Part shown: in pieces, positions 1 to 5,747 of the stretch | How the letters are laid out: each line of letters starts with the position of its first letter | Position numbering within the stretch: position 1 is the stretch's first letter | Source of the DNA: an uncultured Lachnospiraceae bacterium | GTDB taxonomy: Bacteria; Bacillota_A; Clostridia; Lachnospirales; Lachnospiraceae | NCBI GenBank assembly: GCA_947564305.1 | Contig: CANOBT010000196.1 | Span: 1 to 9,549, forward strand | Direction of reading: 5' to 3' | DNA: 9,549 nt | Position numbers and translations under genes: made by a program | The notes under the pieces: model-generated | Seen by the model: only the letters and a program-made list of their open reading frames with translations | Told to the model about the DNA's origin: nothing | Databases searched by the model: none

Positions 1-128
1 GTTGTTTTTCCTGTACCATTTTCTCCTGCTAGTACAATAGTATTATAAATGGAACCGTCTGGCTTAGTAAAATCAAGCTCCAGATTTCCCAGAACATTGT
101 GATTATTCCACTTAATCTTTCTAATCAT
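1..128 (-). CDS. AAA/SMC-like ATPase, N-terminal fragment (runs off window)
   Basis: Only the first 42 codons are present; the rest lies beyond base 1. The protein opens with a short beta-strand segment (MIRKIKWNNHNVLGNLELDF), as in RecF/SMC/OLD-type ABC ATPases. It then reaches a perfect Walker A P-loop, AGENGTGKT, at residues 34-42, so it should bind and hydrolyse ATP. The start is ATG at 126-128, with AGGAG seven bases upstream. It overlaps the stop of the preceding small gene as ATGA, so translation is probably coupled. ATPases of this shape occur in DNA repair (RecF, RecN) and in many defence systems (OLD, Septu PtuA, retron-associated ATPases). The small upstream genes favour a defence or accessory role over housekeeping, but that is inference. 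The missing C-terminus would decide the family. Confidence 0.85.
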   Translation of the reverse strand, partial: MIRKIKWNNHNVLGNLELDFTKPDGSIYNTIVLAGENGTGKT

Positions 129-310
129 TTTCTTACTCCTTGTAGTTCAATGCCAGCGCCAGGAAAATTGTATGGCAGTATACAATTTTGCTCATTATCG
201 CTTATCTGAGCAAAGATACTTTCTTGTAAACATACAGCGCTTCTAAACTGAATGAAATGAAAGCTTGATACTTCAGAAATAAATGAGCTATTGATTCTAA
301 TTATTTCCAT
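125..310 (-). CDS. Small hypothetical protein (61 aa) coupled to the ATPase
   Basis: I do not recognise this 61-residue protein. It has no signal peptide or membrane segment. The middle alternates hydrophobic and polar residues (SFHFIQFRSAVCLQESIFAQI), which suggests beta strands, and it contains two cysteines. The reason to call it is its position. Its ATG at 308-310 lies inside the last codons of the gene before it (10-base overlap), and its TGA at 125-127 shares bases with the ATPase start as ATGA. No good ribosome site stands in front of its own start, so it probably depends on coupled translation. It may be a small partner subunit of the ATPase. Confidence 0.6.
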   Translation of the reverse strand: MEIIRINSSFISEVSSFHFIQFRSAVCLQESIFAQISDNEQNCILPYNFPGAGIELQGVRK

Positions 311-531
311 TTTACCACAATCTTCTTTCCGTCATCTGCCATAATATTACTAATTTCACTCATAACTATTGAATGAAGAAAGTCTTTATCACAAACTTTG
401 CACAAACGAGAAAACCAACTATACGTCTGTTCATATTCTTCGATTTCAAGCGCTATTGCTTTTAAGCCCTCAGCGGCTTGTCGAAGCTTCTGTTGTTTGA
501 TTTTAAGCTCATCAAGATCTATTTCACCCAA
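301..531 (-). CDS. Small coiled-coil hypothetical protein (76 aa)
   Basis: This is an unrecognised 76-residue protein. Residues about 5-35 are charged and helical with a heptad-like pattern of L, I and A, so a coiled coil or helical hairpin is likely. A Trp/Cys-containing segment follows (YSWFSRLCKVCDKDF, with a C-x2-C pair). The assigned start is TTG at 529-531, five bases before which is the end of an in-frame TGA (535-537). A weak GGTGAG lies immediately upstream, so the start is uncertain. Its TAA at 301-303 falls inside the start of the next gene. In the same frame the sequence is also open above the TGA, so this could be the downstream part of a longer, interrupted gene (see the 535-621 entry). 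No function is assigned. Confidence 0.5.
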   Translation of the reverse strand: MGEIDLDELKIKQQKLRQAAEGLKAIALEIEEYEQTYSWFSRLCKVCDKDFLHSIVMSEISNIMADDGKKIVVKWK

Positions 532-534
532 GAC

Positions 535-621
535 TCACCGCTCATAGTACATGTCCAGATTTTCTACAATTGTGCGCTGAATTTCAATTTGTGCATCAAA
601 TTTCGCTTTTAGCCATACCAT
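535..621 (-). pseudogene. Short in-frame ORF above the 76-aa gene; possible broken gene start
   Basis: An ATG at 619-621 opens 28 codons (MVWLKAKFDAQIEIQRTIVE..., ending YYER) that stop at TGA 535-537. After one more codon and a TTG the same frame continues as the 76-aa protein. An in-frame TAA lies just upstream at 625-627. The peptide is helical and amphipathic, much like the coiled-coil start of the 76-aa protein. Either it is a tiny coupled gene or the TGA interrupts what was one protein of about 106 residues. The sequence alone cannot separate these. The helical composition faintly recalls C-terminal helices of type I restriction specificity subunits, but I would not assign that. Confidence 0.3.
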
Positions 622-743
622 TTCTTAATCATACTGCAAGCTAGAGATAAACTGCCCTTGTGTGTATTTACAGCTGCTGAAAGAGAACTTTTTTATAAAG
701 CCGGAATCCCCTTATTTTTTAAGGTTTTCCAGATTTTACATTC

Positions 744-2036
744 CTACTCTACCATAATCGCATTCGGATAAATCCGCTCCATCCTCTCATCCTCAAAATG
801 CTCATCAATCCATACCTGCCATCCACTCTCTGCCGCAGCGCCCTCTTGACGCTGGCCGTACCGCAGAAGCGCCATACAGGAAACCACGATATTACAGCAC
901 ATGAACAGAAGCAATACCCATGTAAACACCTTCCCGAATATAACCGGAATTTTTTCAATCTGATTCGAGATAAAGGGGTAACAGCATTTGAACCAGACGA
1001 CCGCTGCAATTCCCCAGAAAAAACAGTACAGAAGGTTAATCCTTCCGCCAAGATTGAACGGAATCTCACTGTAATCCCAAAAAACCGTGCCGAATACCAT
1101 TTCTGTAAAAACGCTGCAGAAGTACTCATAAGCGCCTCCGAGAAATGTACCGACTAAAAACAAAAATCCATCTGAACGATTTCTATATTTATAAAGCATA
1201 GCTGTCACCAACGCGATGGCAAGTCCCCAGACAATGCTGAACGGCCCCCAGATCACGCTGCTCCTGCTCATCCACACTCCTGCTGTGACCCGGCAGAAAA
1301 TGGTCTCTGTGATATCTCCAAGAAATGCTCCCACGAAAAACAGCAAGACCACTTTATAAAAACCGCAGCCTTCTGCAAAAGTCCCAAATGCCTCTTCCAG
1401 TTCTAACTGCTCTACAACATGATAGGCATCGTGGATTCGCCTTTCCACATGCCCGGAAATCCATTTGCCAAGGCGGGCAGCGACATTTTCAAATTGATTG
1501 TCCGCAGCCTCCCAGCGGTCCAAGCGTCCGCTCTTTCCCGTGATCAATATGTAGGATGCCATGGCATCTACGAACAGGGCAATCAATAGTATCCATACAA
1601 GAACTTTCTGAAGAAGTCCCGGCAGAATACCGTATACTCTGACAAGGAGCAGATTCCCCCATTTCACACAGAGAAACCCAAGCGCCCCCCAGAGCAGTGC
1701 CATCGGAAGACAGATATACCCGTCCAGGTTCCAACGTTTCTTAGAATAATCCCACCATCTCTCATGGTAATATTTTTCAATCAGATGTCCCGCAATCCAT
1801 TCCAGCGAAACCGCATAAATCATGCTTCCTAAAAACAGCCAGAGGCCGGTCACCTCATGGAGACCGATACTCATAAGAACCGCCGCCGTACCATAGATGA
1901 TACAGAATGGTCCGTTGATCATACCTCTGTTGACAAATTTCTTTTGCTTTACTACTGCGGTAACCGTTTCCAAAACCCATCCCAAAAAAGAATATGTCAG
2001 AAACAGCCAGAGCAGTTCATATCCTGTGTACTGCAT
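744..2036 (-). CDS. Tandem CmpB-like (putative ABC-transporter type IV family) membrane protein
   Basis: A 430-residue integral membrane protein with about ten hydrophobic segments. It consists of two similar halves. Half one has SFLGWVLETV, then RGMINGPFCIIYG, then YSKKRWNLDGYICLPMALLWG. Half two has AFLGDITETIF, then RSSVIWGPFSIVWG, then YSEIPFNLGGRINLLYCFFWG. These motifs match the family often named ABC_trans_CmpB or 'putative ABC-transporter type IV'; its substrate and role are not firmly known and no ATPase lies beside it. A soluble linker of about 40 residues separates the halves and the tail is acidic. I chose ATG 2034-2036 because GGGAGGGG stands four bases before it; the longer TTG start at 2054 would put that ribosome site inside the gene. 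It overlaps the end of the HAD gene by 40 bases, so it is the last gene of the operon. No convincing terminator follows. Confidence 0.85.
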   Translation of the reverse strand: MQYTGYELLWLFLTYSFLGWVLETVTAVVKQKKFVNRGMINGPFCIIYGTAAVLMSIGLHEVTGLWLFLGSMIYAVSLEWIAGHLIEKYYHERWWDYSKKRWNLDGYICLPMALLWGALGFLCVKWGNLLLVRVYGILPGLLQKVLVWILLIALFVDAMASYILITGKSGRLDRWEAADNQFENVAARLGKWISGHVERRIHDAYHVVEQLELEEAFGTFAEGCGFYKVVLLFFVGAFLGDITETIFCRVTAGVWMSRSSVIWGPFSIVWGLAIALVTAMLYKYRNRSDGFLFLVGTFLGGAYEYFCSVFTEMVFGTVFWDYSEIPFNLGGRINLLYCFFWGIAAVVWFKCCYPFISNQIEKIPVIFGKVFTWVLLLFMCCNIVVSCMALLRYGQRQEGAAAESGWQVWIDEHFEDERMERIYPNAIMVE

Positions 2037-2719
2037 AATACCCCTCCCAAGCAATCTTCAAATGAACGGATAACCGGAAACGGCATTTCCTGTTCCGGTT
2101 CTTTTCCCATAGTGTACCAGATTCCCTGCAGACCGGCCGCAATCGCGCCATTCACATCCTTTTTCAGATTATCTCCGATAAATGCACATTCCCCGGCCAA
2201 ACATCCGGCCTTTTCCACACAGAGGCCGAAAAACTTCGGATGCGGCTTTTCCGCCCCTGCCTCCTCGCTCGTCACCACATTGTCAATATAAGGGGACAAG
2301 CCAAGTACTTCCAGTTTCCGATACTGAATATACGCCGTCATATCCGTACCAATTCCAATCCGAATCTGTCTCTCATGTAAACTTCGGAACAACTCTACAA
2401 TCCCTGGAAACGGCTTTGTATGTGCAAGCACAGTGTCCCAGTATTCACAGCACAAAGCCTTTGCATGAGGGAAAACAGGCTGTTCCAATAGTTCCATCAT
2501 ACATTGGAATCTAAGCAGCCGGTTATGGATTGCAGCCGTATCAGCCCCTACCCGTCCTTCTGCCATATTCCACGCTTTTTGATAGTATTCCTGAAATTTA
2601 AGCTCCTCCAATCCGAAGGAACGCCTGCAATATTCCCTGACTGCCTCCATTCCATATAAATTCGCATTGTCAAAATCATATAGTGTGTTATCAATGTCAA
2701 AAATCACTGCTTTTAGCAT
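1997..2719 (-). CDS. HAD-family hydrolase (YjjG-like phosphatase)
   Basis: A cytosolic haloacid dehalogenase-superfamily phosphatase of 240 residues, normal for subfamily I with an alpha-helical C1 cap. Motif I is FDIDNT (nucleophile D8, acid/base D10). Motif II is the Thr of GIGTDMTA (about T125). Motif III is the Lys of EKPHP (about K158). Motif IV is GDNLKKD (about 182-188, Mg binding). The expected chemistry is hydrolysis of a phosphomonoester, often a nucleotide or sugar phosphate; YjjG-type pyrimidine nucleotidases are the nearest guess. ATG 2717-2719 is preferred because GGAG lies nine bases upstream; an ATG at 2734 adds five residues and has a poorer site. Its start overlaps the end of the 155-aa gene and its Cys-containing tail overlaps the CmpB start. 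Local G+C (36 of 60 at 2221-2280) is much higher than in the genes before it. Confidence 0.9.
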   Translation of the reverse strand: MLKAVIFDIDNTLYDFDNANLYGMEAVREYCRRSFGLEELKFQEYYQKAWNMAEGRVGADTAAIHNRLLRFQCMMELLEQPVFPHAKALCCEYWDTVLAHTKPFPGIVELFRSLHERQIRIGIGTDMTAYIQYRKLEVLGLSPYIDNVVTSEEAGAEKPHPKFFGLCVEKAGCLAGECAFIGDNLKKDVNGAIAAGLQGIWYTMGKEPEQEMPFPVIRSFEDCLGGVLCSTQDMNCSGCF

Positions 2720-3164
2720 TTGTGGTATCTCCATTCTCTATCAGCAGATAAATCTTCCGCAATTTATCCACCCCATTTTCAATAGAAGCCTCGTGCAGCG
2801 GATAATATTTCGCATGCAATTCTTCTGGTTTGATTTTTTCTACAATTTCACGGGAAAATATATTATATTTCCACTGCATATACGTATAGATATCCGCCAT
2901 CCACTCAAAGACAAATTCATCATACTGTTCGCTGACATCGGTTGTCACGTCCGCCCGAATGCCAAGTTCTCCTAAAATCTGTTTCGGAGTTTTATTCAAG
3001 TACAGAGGATTTCCCATGTCCATATTTTTTCGATATGTGCATTTCATATAATCCGTGATCACTCGAAAAACATCGGGACAATTTCTGACAATCAGCTTAA
3101 ACAAATATCTGGTTTTCTGAATCATATCATCCAAATAGCACACATCATATGCAGGCTCATTCAT
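2697..3164 (-). CDS. Companion protein of the DUF3990-like gene (155 aa, function unknown)
   Basis: A soluble, mostly helical 155-residue protein with no signal peptide. Residues around 90-135 hold an aromatic-rich block (EFVFEWMADIYTYMQWKY, then KIKPEELHAKYYPLHEASIENG). I recall similar blocks in small proteins encoded next to ADP-ribosyltransferase-like genes in clostridia, but cannot name the family with certainty. The start ATG 3162-3164 has GAAGGGG six bases upstream and overlaps the end of the DUF3990-like gene by eight bases. A longer frame from 3209 lacks such a site. Tight coupling to a probable ADP-ribosyltransferase suggests an antitoxin, immunity or specificity partner; this is inference. 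The gene is AT-rich compared with the HAD gene it overlaps downstream. Confidence 0.75.
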   Translation of the reverse strand: MNEPAYDVCYLDDMIQKTRYLFKLIVRNCPDVFRVITDYMKCTYRKNMDMGNPLYLNKTPKQILGELGIRADVTTDVSEQYDEFVFEWMADIYTYMQWKYNIFSREIVEKIKPEELHAKYYPLHEASIENGVDKLRKIYLLIENGDTTNAKSSDF

Positions 3165-3843
3165 AAAAATCCCCTTCTTTCTGATAAAGCAACTTATTTT
3201 GCAGTGCATATTGTGCCGTTACACCTGTGACCTGATATCCTTCCAACAAAACAGCTTTCATCCTTTTTGACAGGAATCTGCCGACTTCCCGCCTGGCATA
3301 CAAATCTGCACCCCTATATTCTGGCTTTGAATCTACTTCATAAGAATTTATCCATTGAATCTGTTCAAAAGCTTTTGCTGATTTTAAAAATATCTGATTT
3401 CCCAATGAACCTTTATAGAATAGACGTTTCACTTCAGAGATATTTAATTGATTCAACAAAAATGCCTCTATAACCTGGGTATAACTGTCATCTGCCCGGT
3501 AACCCATGATAATATCGCATCGACTTGTATCTTGTTTGTATAGTTCTGCAAGTTTTTCCGCTACAATTCCTGCCGCTTCATGATTGATTCCCCGATTCGA
3601 CACAACCTCTGCAATCCACGCAAGTACTCCATAATCATTTAAATCCAAAACATTTAATCCATTCAAATTTAATTCATATCTATTTACTATAGAATGCTTT
3701 AAACTTCCATTTAATGCAGCCCAGCTTCCTGCACTGTTTTCATCTTCCGTAACATAAAACCCGTTTCCATAATCGTTATCTGGTTTTCCCCCAAGATATA
3801 CCGGAACTTTTACTATATGATCCGAACCATGAAATACATTCAC
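3157..3843 (-). CDS. DUF3990-like protein, probable ADP-ribosyltransferase fold
   Basis: A soluble protein of 228 residues. It begins VFHGS (H5), followed by YGNGFYVTED (about 25-34), the pattern that opens the DUF3990 family and several ADP-ribosyltransferase (H-Y-E class) folds: a histidine strand, then a G-x-G-F/Y-x-T strand that cradles NAD. A GYRADDSY block near 114-121 and a LYARREV segment near the C-terminus also fit DUF3990 proteins as I know them. The third catalytic residue cannot be set by eye; E126 is one candidate. The GTG start at 3841-3843 follows a purine-rich AAAGGGG; the longer TTG start at 3864 is less likely. It is the first gene after the promoter and overlaps its companion by eight bases. 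It is AT-rich (17 G/C of 60 at 3361-3420), unlike genes further down. Activity and target are unknown; a toxin or defence role is possible. Confidence 0.75.
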   Translation of the reverse strand: MNVFHGSDHIVKVPVYLGGKPDNDYGNGFYVTEDENSAGSWAALNGSLKHSIVNRYELNLNGLNVLDLNDYGVLAWIAEVVSNRGINHEAAGIVAEKLAELYKQDTSRCDIIMGYRADDSYTQVIEAFLLNQLNISEVKRLFYKGSLGNQIFLKSAKAFEQIQWINSYEVDSKPEYRGADLYARREVGRFLSKRMKAVLLEGYQVTGVTAQYALQNKLLYQKEGDFYE

Positions 3844-3890
3844 TATCCCGCTGCCCCTTTCCAAAGTACTTTTCCTTATCAGATGTTTTT

Positions 3891-3919
3891 ATCTTAGCAC
3901 ACAGCAAGTATTATTTCAA
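3891..3919 (-). promoter_or_regulatory. Sigma-70 type promoter for the DUF3990-like operon
   Basis: On the minus strand TTGAAA (plus 3914-3919) and TAAGAT (plus 3891-3896) are separated by exactly 17 bases, with TGTGC before the -10. Transcription would begin near 3884, about 40 bases before the GTG start. No other good promoter appears between the four downstream genes, so it may serve all of them. Confidence 0.6.
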
Positions 3920-3946
3920 GAAATCAGTACTTTATTGGCTTGGATA

Positions 3947-3966
3947 CCATGCAGCGAAGTGCACGG
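3947..3966. repeat. Small hairpin upstream of the DUF3990-like promoter
   Basis: CCATGCA and TGCACGG flank a six-base GCGAAG. On the minus strand this folds as a seven-pair stem with one G-T wobble. It lies about 30 bases upstream of the -35 box and could be a regulator site or a leftover repeat. There is no T-tract, so it is not a terminator. Confidence 0.3.
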
Positions 3967-4010
3967 CCCCGTAAACAATAACAAGAAACCTTCTCCACAG
4001 TAAAATATCC

Positions 4011-4049
4011 AAAAGGAAAAGACGCCCATCCCAGAGCGTCTTTCCTTTT
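4011..4049 (-). terminator. Rho-independent terminator after the SGNH hydrolase gene
   Basis: The arms AAAAGGAAAAGACGC (4011-4025) and GCGTCTTTCCTTTT (4036-4049) pair with a single-base bulge around a ten-base loop. It begins two bases past the hydrolase stop codon. The A/T-rich outer stem gives a T-rich run on the minus strand (TCTTTTCCTTTT), so it ends that transcript. It could also work weakly on the other strand. Confidence 0.8.
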
Positions 4050-4051
4050 GA

Positions 4052-4714
4052 CTATAAATACTGTTTCATGTTTTGAAGTACTACCTGATATCCATTTGCA
4101 TACATATGTACGCCTTCCACTGTAAATTCTTTTTTCAGCATTCCCCGCTCGTCGCAGAGCCCGGCATTGACATCTATATAATGATATCCCATCTTTTCTG
4201 CCAGCTTCTTCACCGCTTCATTTGCCACCGGGAGGTTCTGATTGTTACGGTTCACAAACATCGTTTTCGCCCACTCATCCTCTGGCACCTTATCAGTCTC
4301 ATTGACCGGATAATATGCCATCATATAAACTTCTGTCTTGGGCAGCCGCTCTTGGATCTGCATTAAAATCTTTTCATAATTCACCAGCATATCCTTTAAA
4401 ACCTCTTCAAAAGAGCGGGAGGCATCGCCGATATCATTGGTTCCGATATTAATGAAAATCTTTGACGGCTCTGTTCCAAATACCTGCTCTTCCATATTAG
4501 CCAGCATATCTGTTGTTGTAAATCCGCCTACTCCCCGGTTGTAGATCACCTGGTTCATCCCCTCGTTCATCAGCAGTTCGTTGATTGGAAAATGTTCCAT
4601 CAAAGAAGAACCTGTAAACAGAATTTCTCCTTTCTTTGCTGCCTGATTCAAAATCCGGTACTTGTCAATCTTCTGCTGCTGTTCATTCTTCATGAATCCT
4701 TGAATTACATCCAT
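4052..4714 (-). CDS. SGNH/GDSL-family hydrolase (esterase/lipase-like)
   Basis: A cytosolic SGNH hydrolase of 220 residues without signal peptide. The four family blocks are visible: block I FTGSSLME with nucleophile S37; block II NRGVGG with the oxyanion glycine around 61-64; block III IGTNDIG with N93; block V EGVHMYANGY with H203. The usual D-x-x-H aspartate is glutamate here (E200). Such enzymes remove acyl groups from sugars, phospholipids or other esters (GDSL_2 group, PAF acetylhydrolase-like); the substrate cannot be read from sequence. ATG 4712-4714 has AAAGGAGA about eight bases upstream. The gene stands alone with its own terminator, divergent from the LysR gene, which may control it. 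Confidence 0.88.
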   Translation of the reverse strand: MDVIQGFMKNEQQQKIDKYRILNQAAKKGEILFTGSSLMEHFPINELLMNEGMNQVIYNRGVGGFTTTDMLANMEEQVFGTEPSKIFINIGTNDIGDASRSFEEVLKDMLVNYEKILMQIQERLPKTEVYMMAYYPVNETDKVPEDEWAKTMFVNRNNQNLPVANEAVKKLAEKMGYHYIDVNAGLCDERGMLKKEFTVEGVHMYANGYQVVLQNMKQYL

Positions 4715-4847
4715 TGCTTTTGTCTCCTTTACATTTGAATGATTTTTTTATATAATTTTTAGGAAAAGCGCACAAACATGCGTATAAGCCATCGAAACTT
4801 TAGTCCAACTTGTATAAGTGCAAGTGTTCATTTATTGTGAGGTATCT
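4715..4847. promoter_or_regulatory. Divergent intergenic region with candidate LysR operator
   Basis: For the hydrolase (minus strand) an AT-rich -10 (TATAAA, in the TATATAATT stretch near 4749-4757) lies 17 bases after TTGTGC. For LysR no strong -35 is visible, only TATAAG at 4813-4818. Two imperfect dyads could bind a regulator: ACTTG-N8-CAAGT at 4808-4825, and CGCA-N6-TGCG at about 4769-4782. GTATAAG occurs twice. Autoregulation by the LysR protein is plausible, as is usual in the family. Confidence 0.35.
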
Positions 4848-5747
4848 ATGGAACTGTTACAATTAAAATATTTTCGCGAAGTTGCCCGTACACAGCAGCT
4901 TTCCAAAACTGCACAAAAACTGCATATTGCCCAGCCCTCTCTGAGCCAGTCTCTGAAACGTCTGGAGAGCGAACTTGGATTTCCACTGTTCGACCGACAA
5001 GGGAAAGGACTATGTCTGAATCCTGCGGGTACTATTTTTCTCAAATATGTGGAGGAAATCTTCACTGCCCTTGACAATGCAAAGCTGGAGCTGGAAGCCC
5101 TTCAATATCAGGAAAATAAAACAGTTTCCCTCTATGTTGGTTCTGCCTCTATGCTTCTTCCGGCCCTGGTAAAACGAATTCAGGAAGCAGACCCTGATAT
5201 CCGCCTGCAGATTACACAACAGCCGCCCACCCTGGAAGAACCTGCTCCCACATTGGCTTTGACCTCCGTACACACTCGTCTGCCTGAAAATGATGGCCGG
5301 ATGTTTCTAATGCAGGAACCGATTAAAACAGTCCTTCCTTCCAGTCACAGGCTGGCCCCCTTACCCGTCCTGACCTTAGAAGAAATCCGGAAGGAATCAT
5401 TCCTGGAATTGATTCCGAGTGCAAACCTGACCTCTATTGTACATCATTTTTGCGGGCGTTATCAATTTACTCCTAATGTGACTACCGTTGTGGACACCCC
5501 AGCCGTCATGCGCGACCTGCTTCTGCTTGGCTATGGAATTGCTTTTATTCCGGAATATACATGGCATGATTTTTTAACCACTTCCATGACTCTCAAAGGA
5601 ATTTGCGGAGTACCTATGGAACGTTTTTTGATGCTGTCGTGGAATCCATCCTGTTTCCAGACATCTGCCGCCCGTTCATGCCGCGATATCATTGTCCAAT
5701 ATTTTAGAGAATATAGTTCGCAATTCCCAGAATCAGCGGGAGTGTAA
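4848..5747 (+). CDS. LysR-family transcriptional regulator
   Basis: A 299-residue LysR-type regulator of normal length. Residues 1-60 form the winged helix-turn-helix (MELLQLKYFREVARTQQLSK, then AQPSLSQSLKRLESELG and PLFDRQGKG), followed by a linker helix and the periplasmic-binding-protein-like effector domain from about residue 90 (VSLYVGSASMLLPALVKRIQ). The inducer is unknown. I chose ATG 4848-4850, with GTGAGGT just upstream and the typical 'MELLQLKYF' opening; a GTG at 4818 would add ten unusual residues. It is divergent from the SGNH hydrolase gene. Its last 44 bases overlap the end of the opposing AEC transporter gene. LysR genes often control an adjacent transporter or a divergent enzyme gene, so both neighbours are candidate targets. 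Confidence 0.95.
   Translation: MELLQLKYFREVARTQQLSKTAQKLHIAQPSLSQSLKRLESELGFPLFDRQGKGLCLNPAGTIFLKYVEEIFTALDNAKLELEALQYQENKTVSLYVGSASMLLPALVKRIQEADPDIRLQITQQPPTLEEPAPTLALTSVHTRLPENDGRMFLMQEPIKTVLPSSHRLAPLPVLTLEEIRKESFLELIPSANLTSIVHHFCGRYQFTPNVTTVVDTPAVMRDLLLLGYGIAFIPEYTWHDFLTTSMTLKGICGVPMERFLMLSWNPSCFQTSAARSCRDIIVQYFREYSSQFPESAGV

Noticed and set aside
709..724. CCTTA-N5-TAAGG hairpin after the CmpB gene as a terminator
   Set aside because: The stem is only five pairs, mostly A/T, and no T-tract follows on the minus strand.
798..1157. Plus-strand open frame opposite the CmpB gene
   Set aside because: It is antisense to a clear membrane protein, has no ribosome site and has unlikely composition. 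The same applies to the plus-strand frames at 1325, 1857 and 2182.
3844..3864. Longer TTG start for the DUF3990-like protein
   Set aside because: It would place the purine-rich ribosome site inside the coding region, and the family opening begins at the GTG at 3843.
4818..4847. GTG start ten codons upstream of the LysR start
   Set aside because: The ATG at 4848 has a GTGAGGT site and gives the standard LysR N-terminus; the GTG lies inside the candidate operator.
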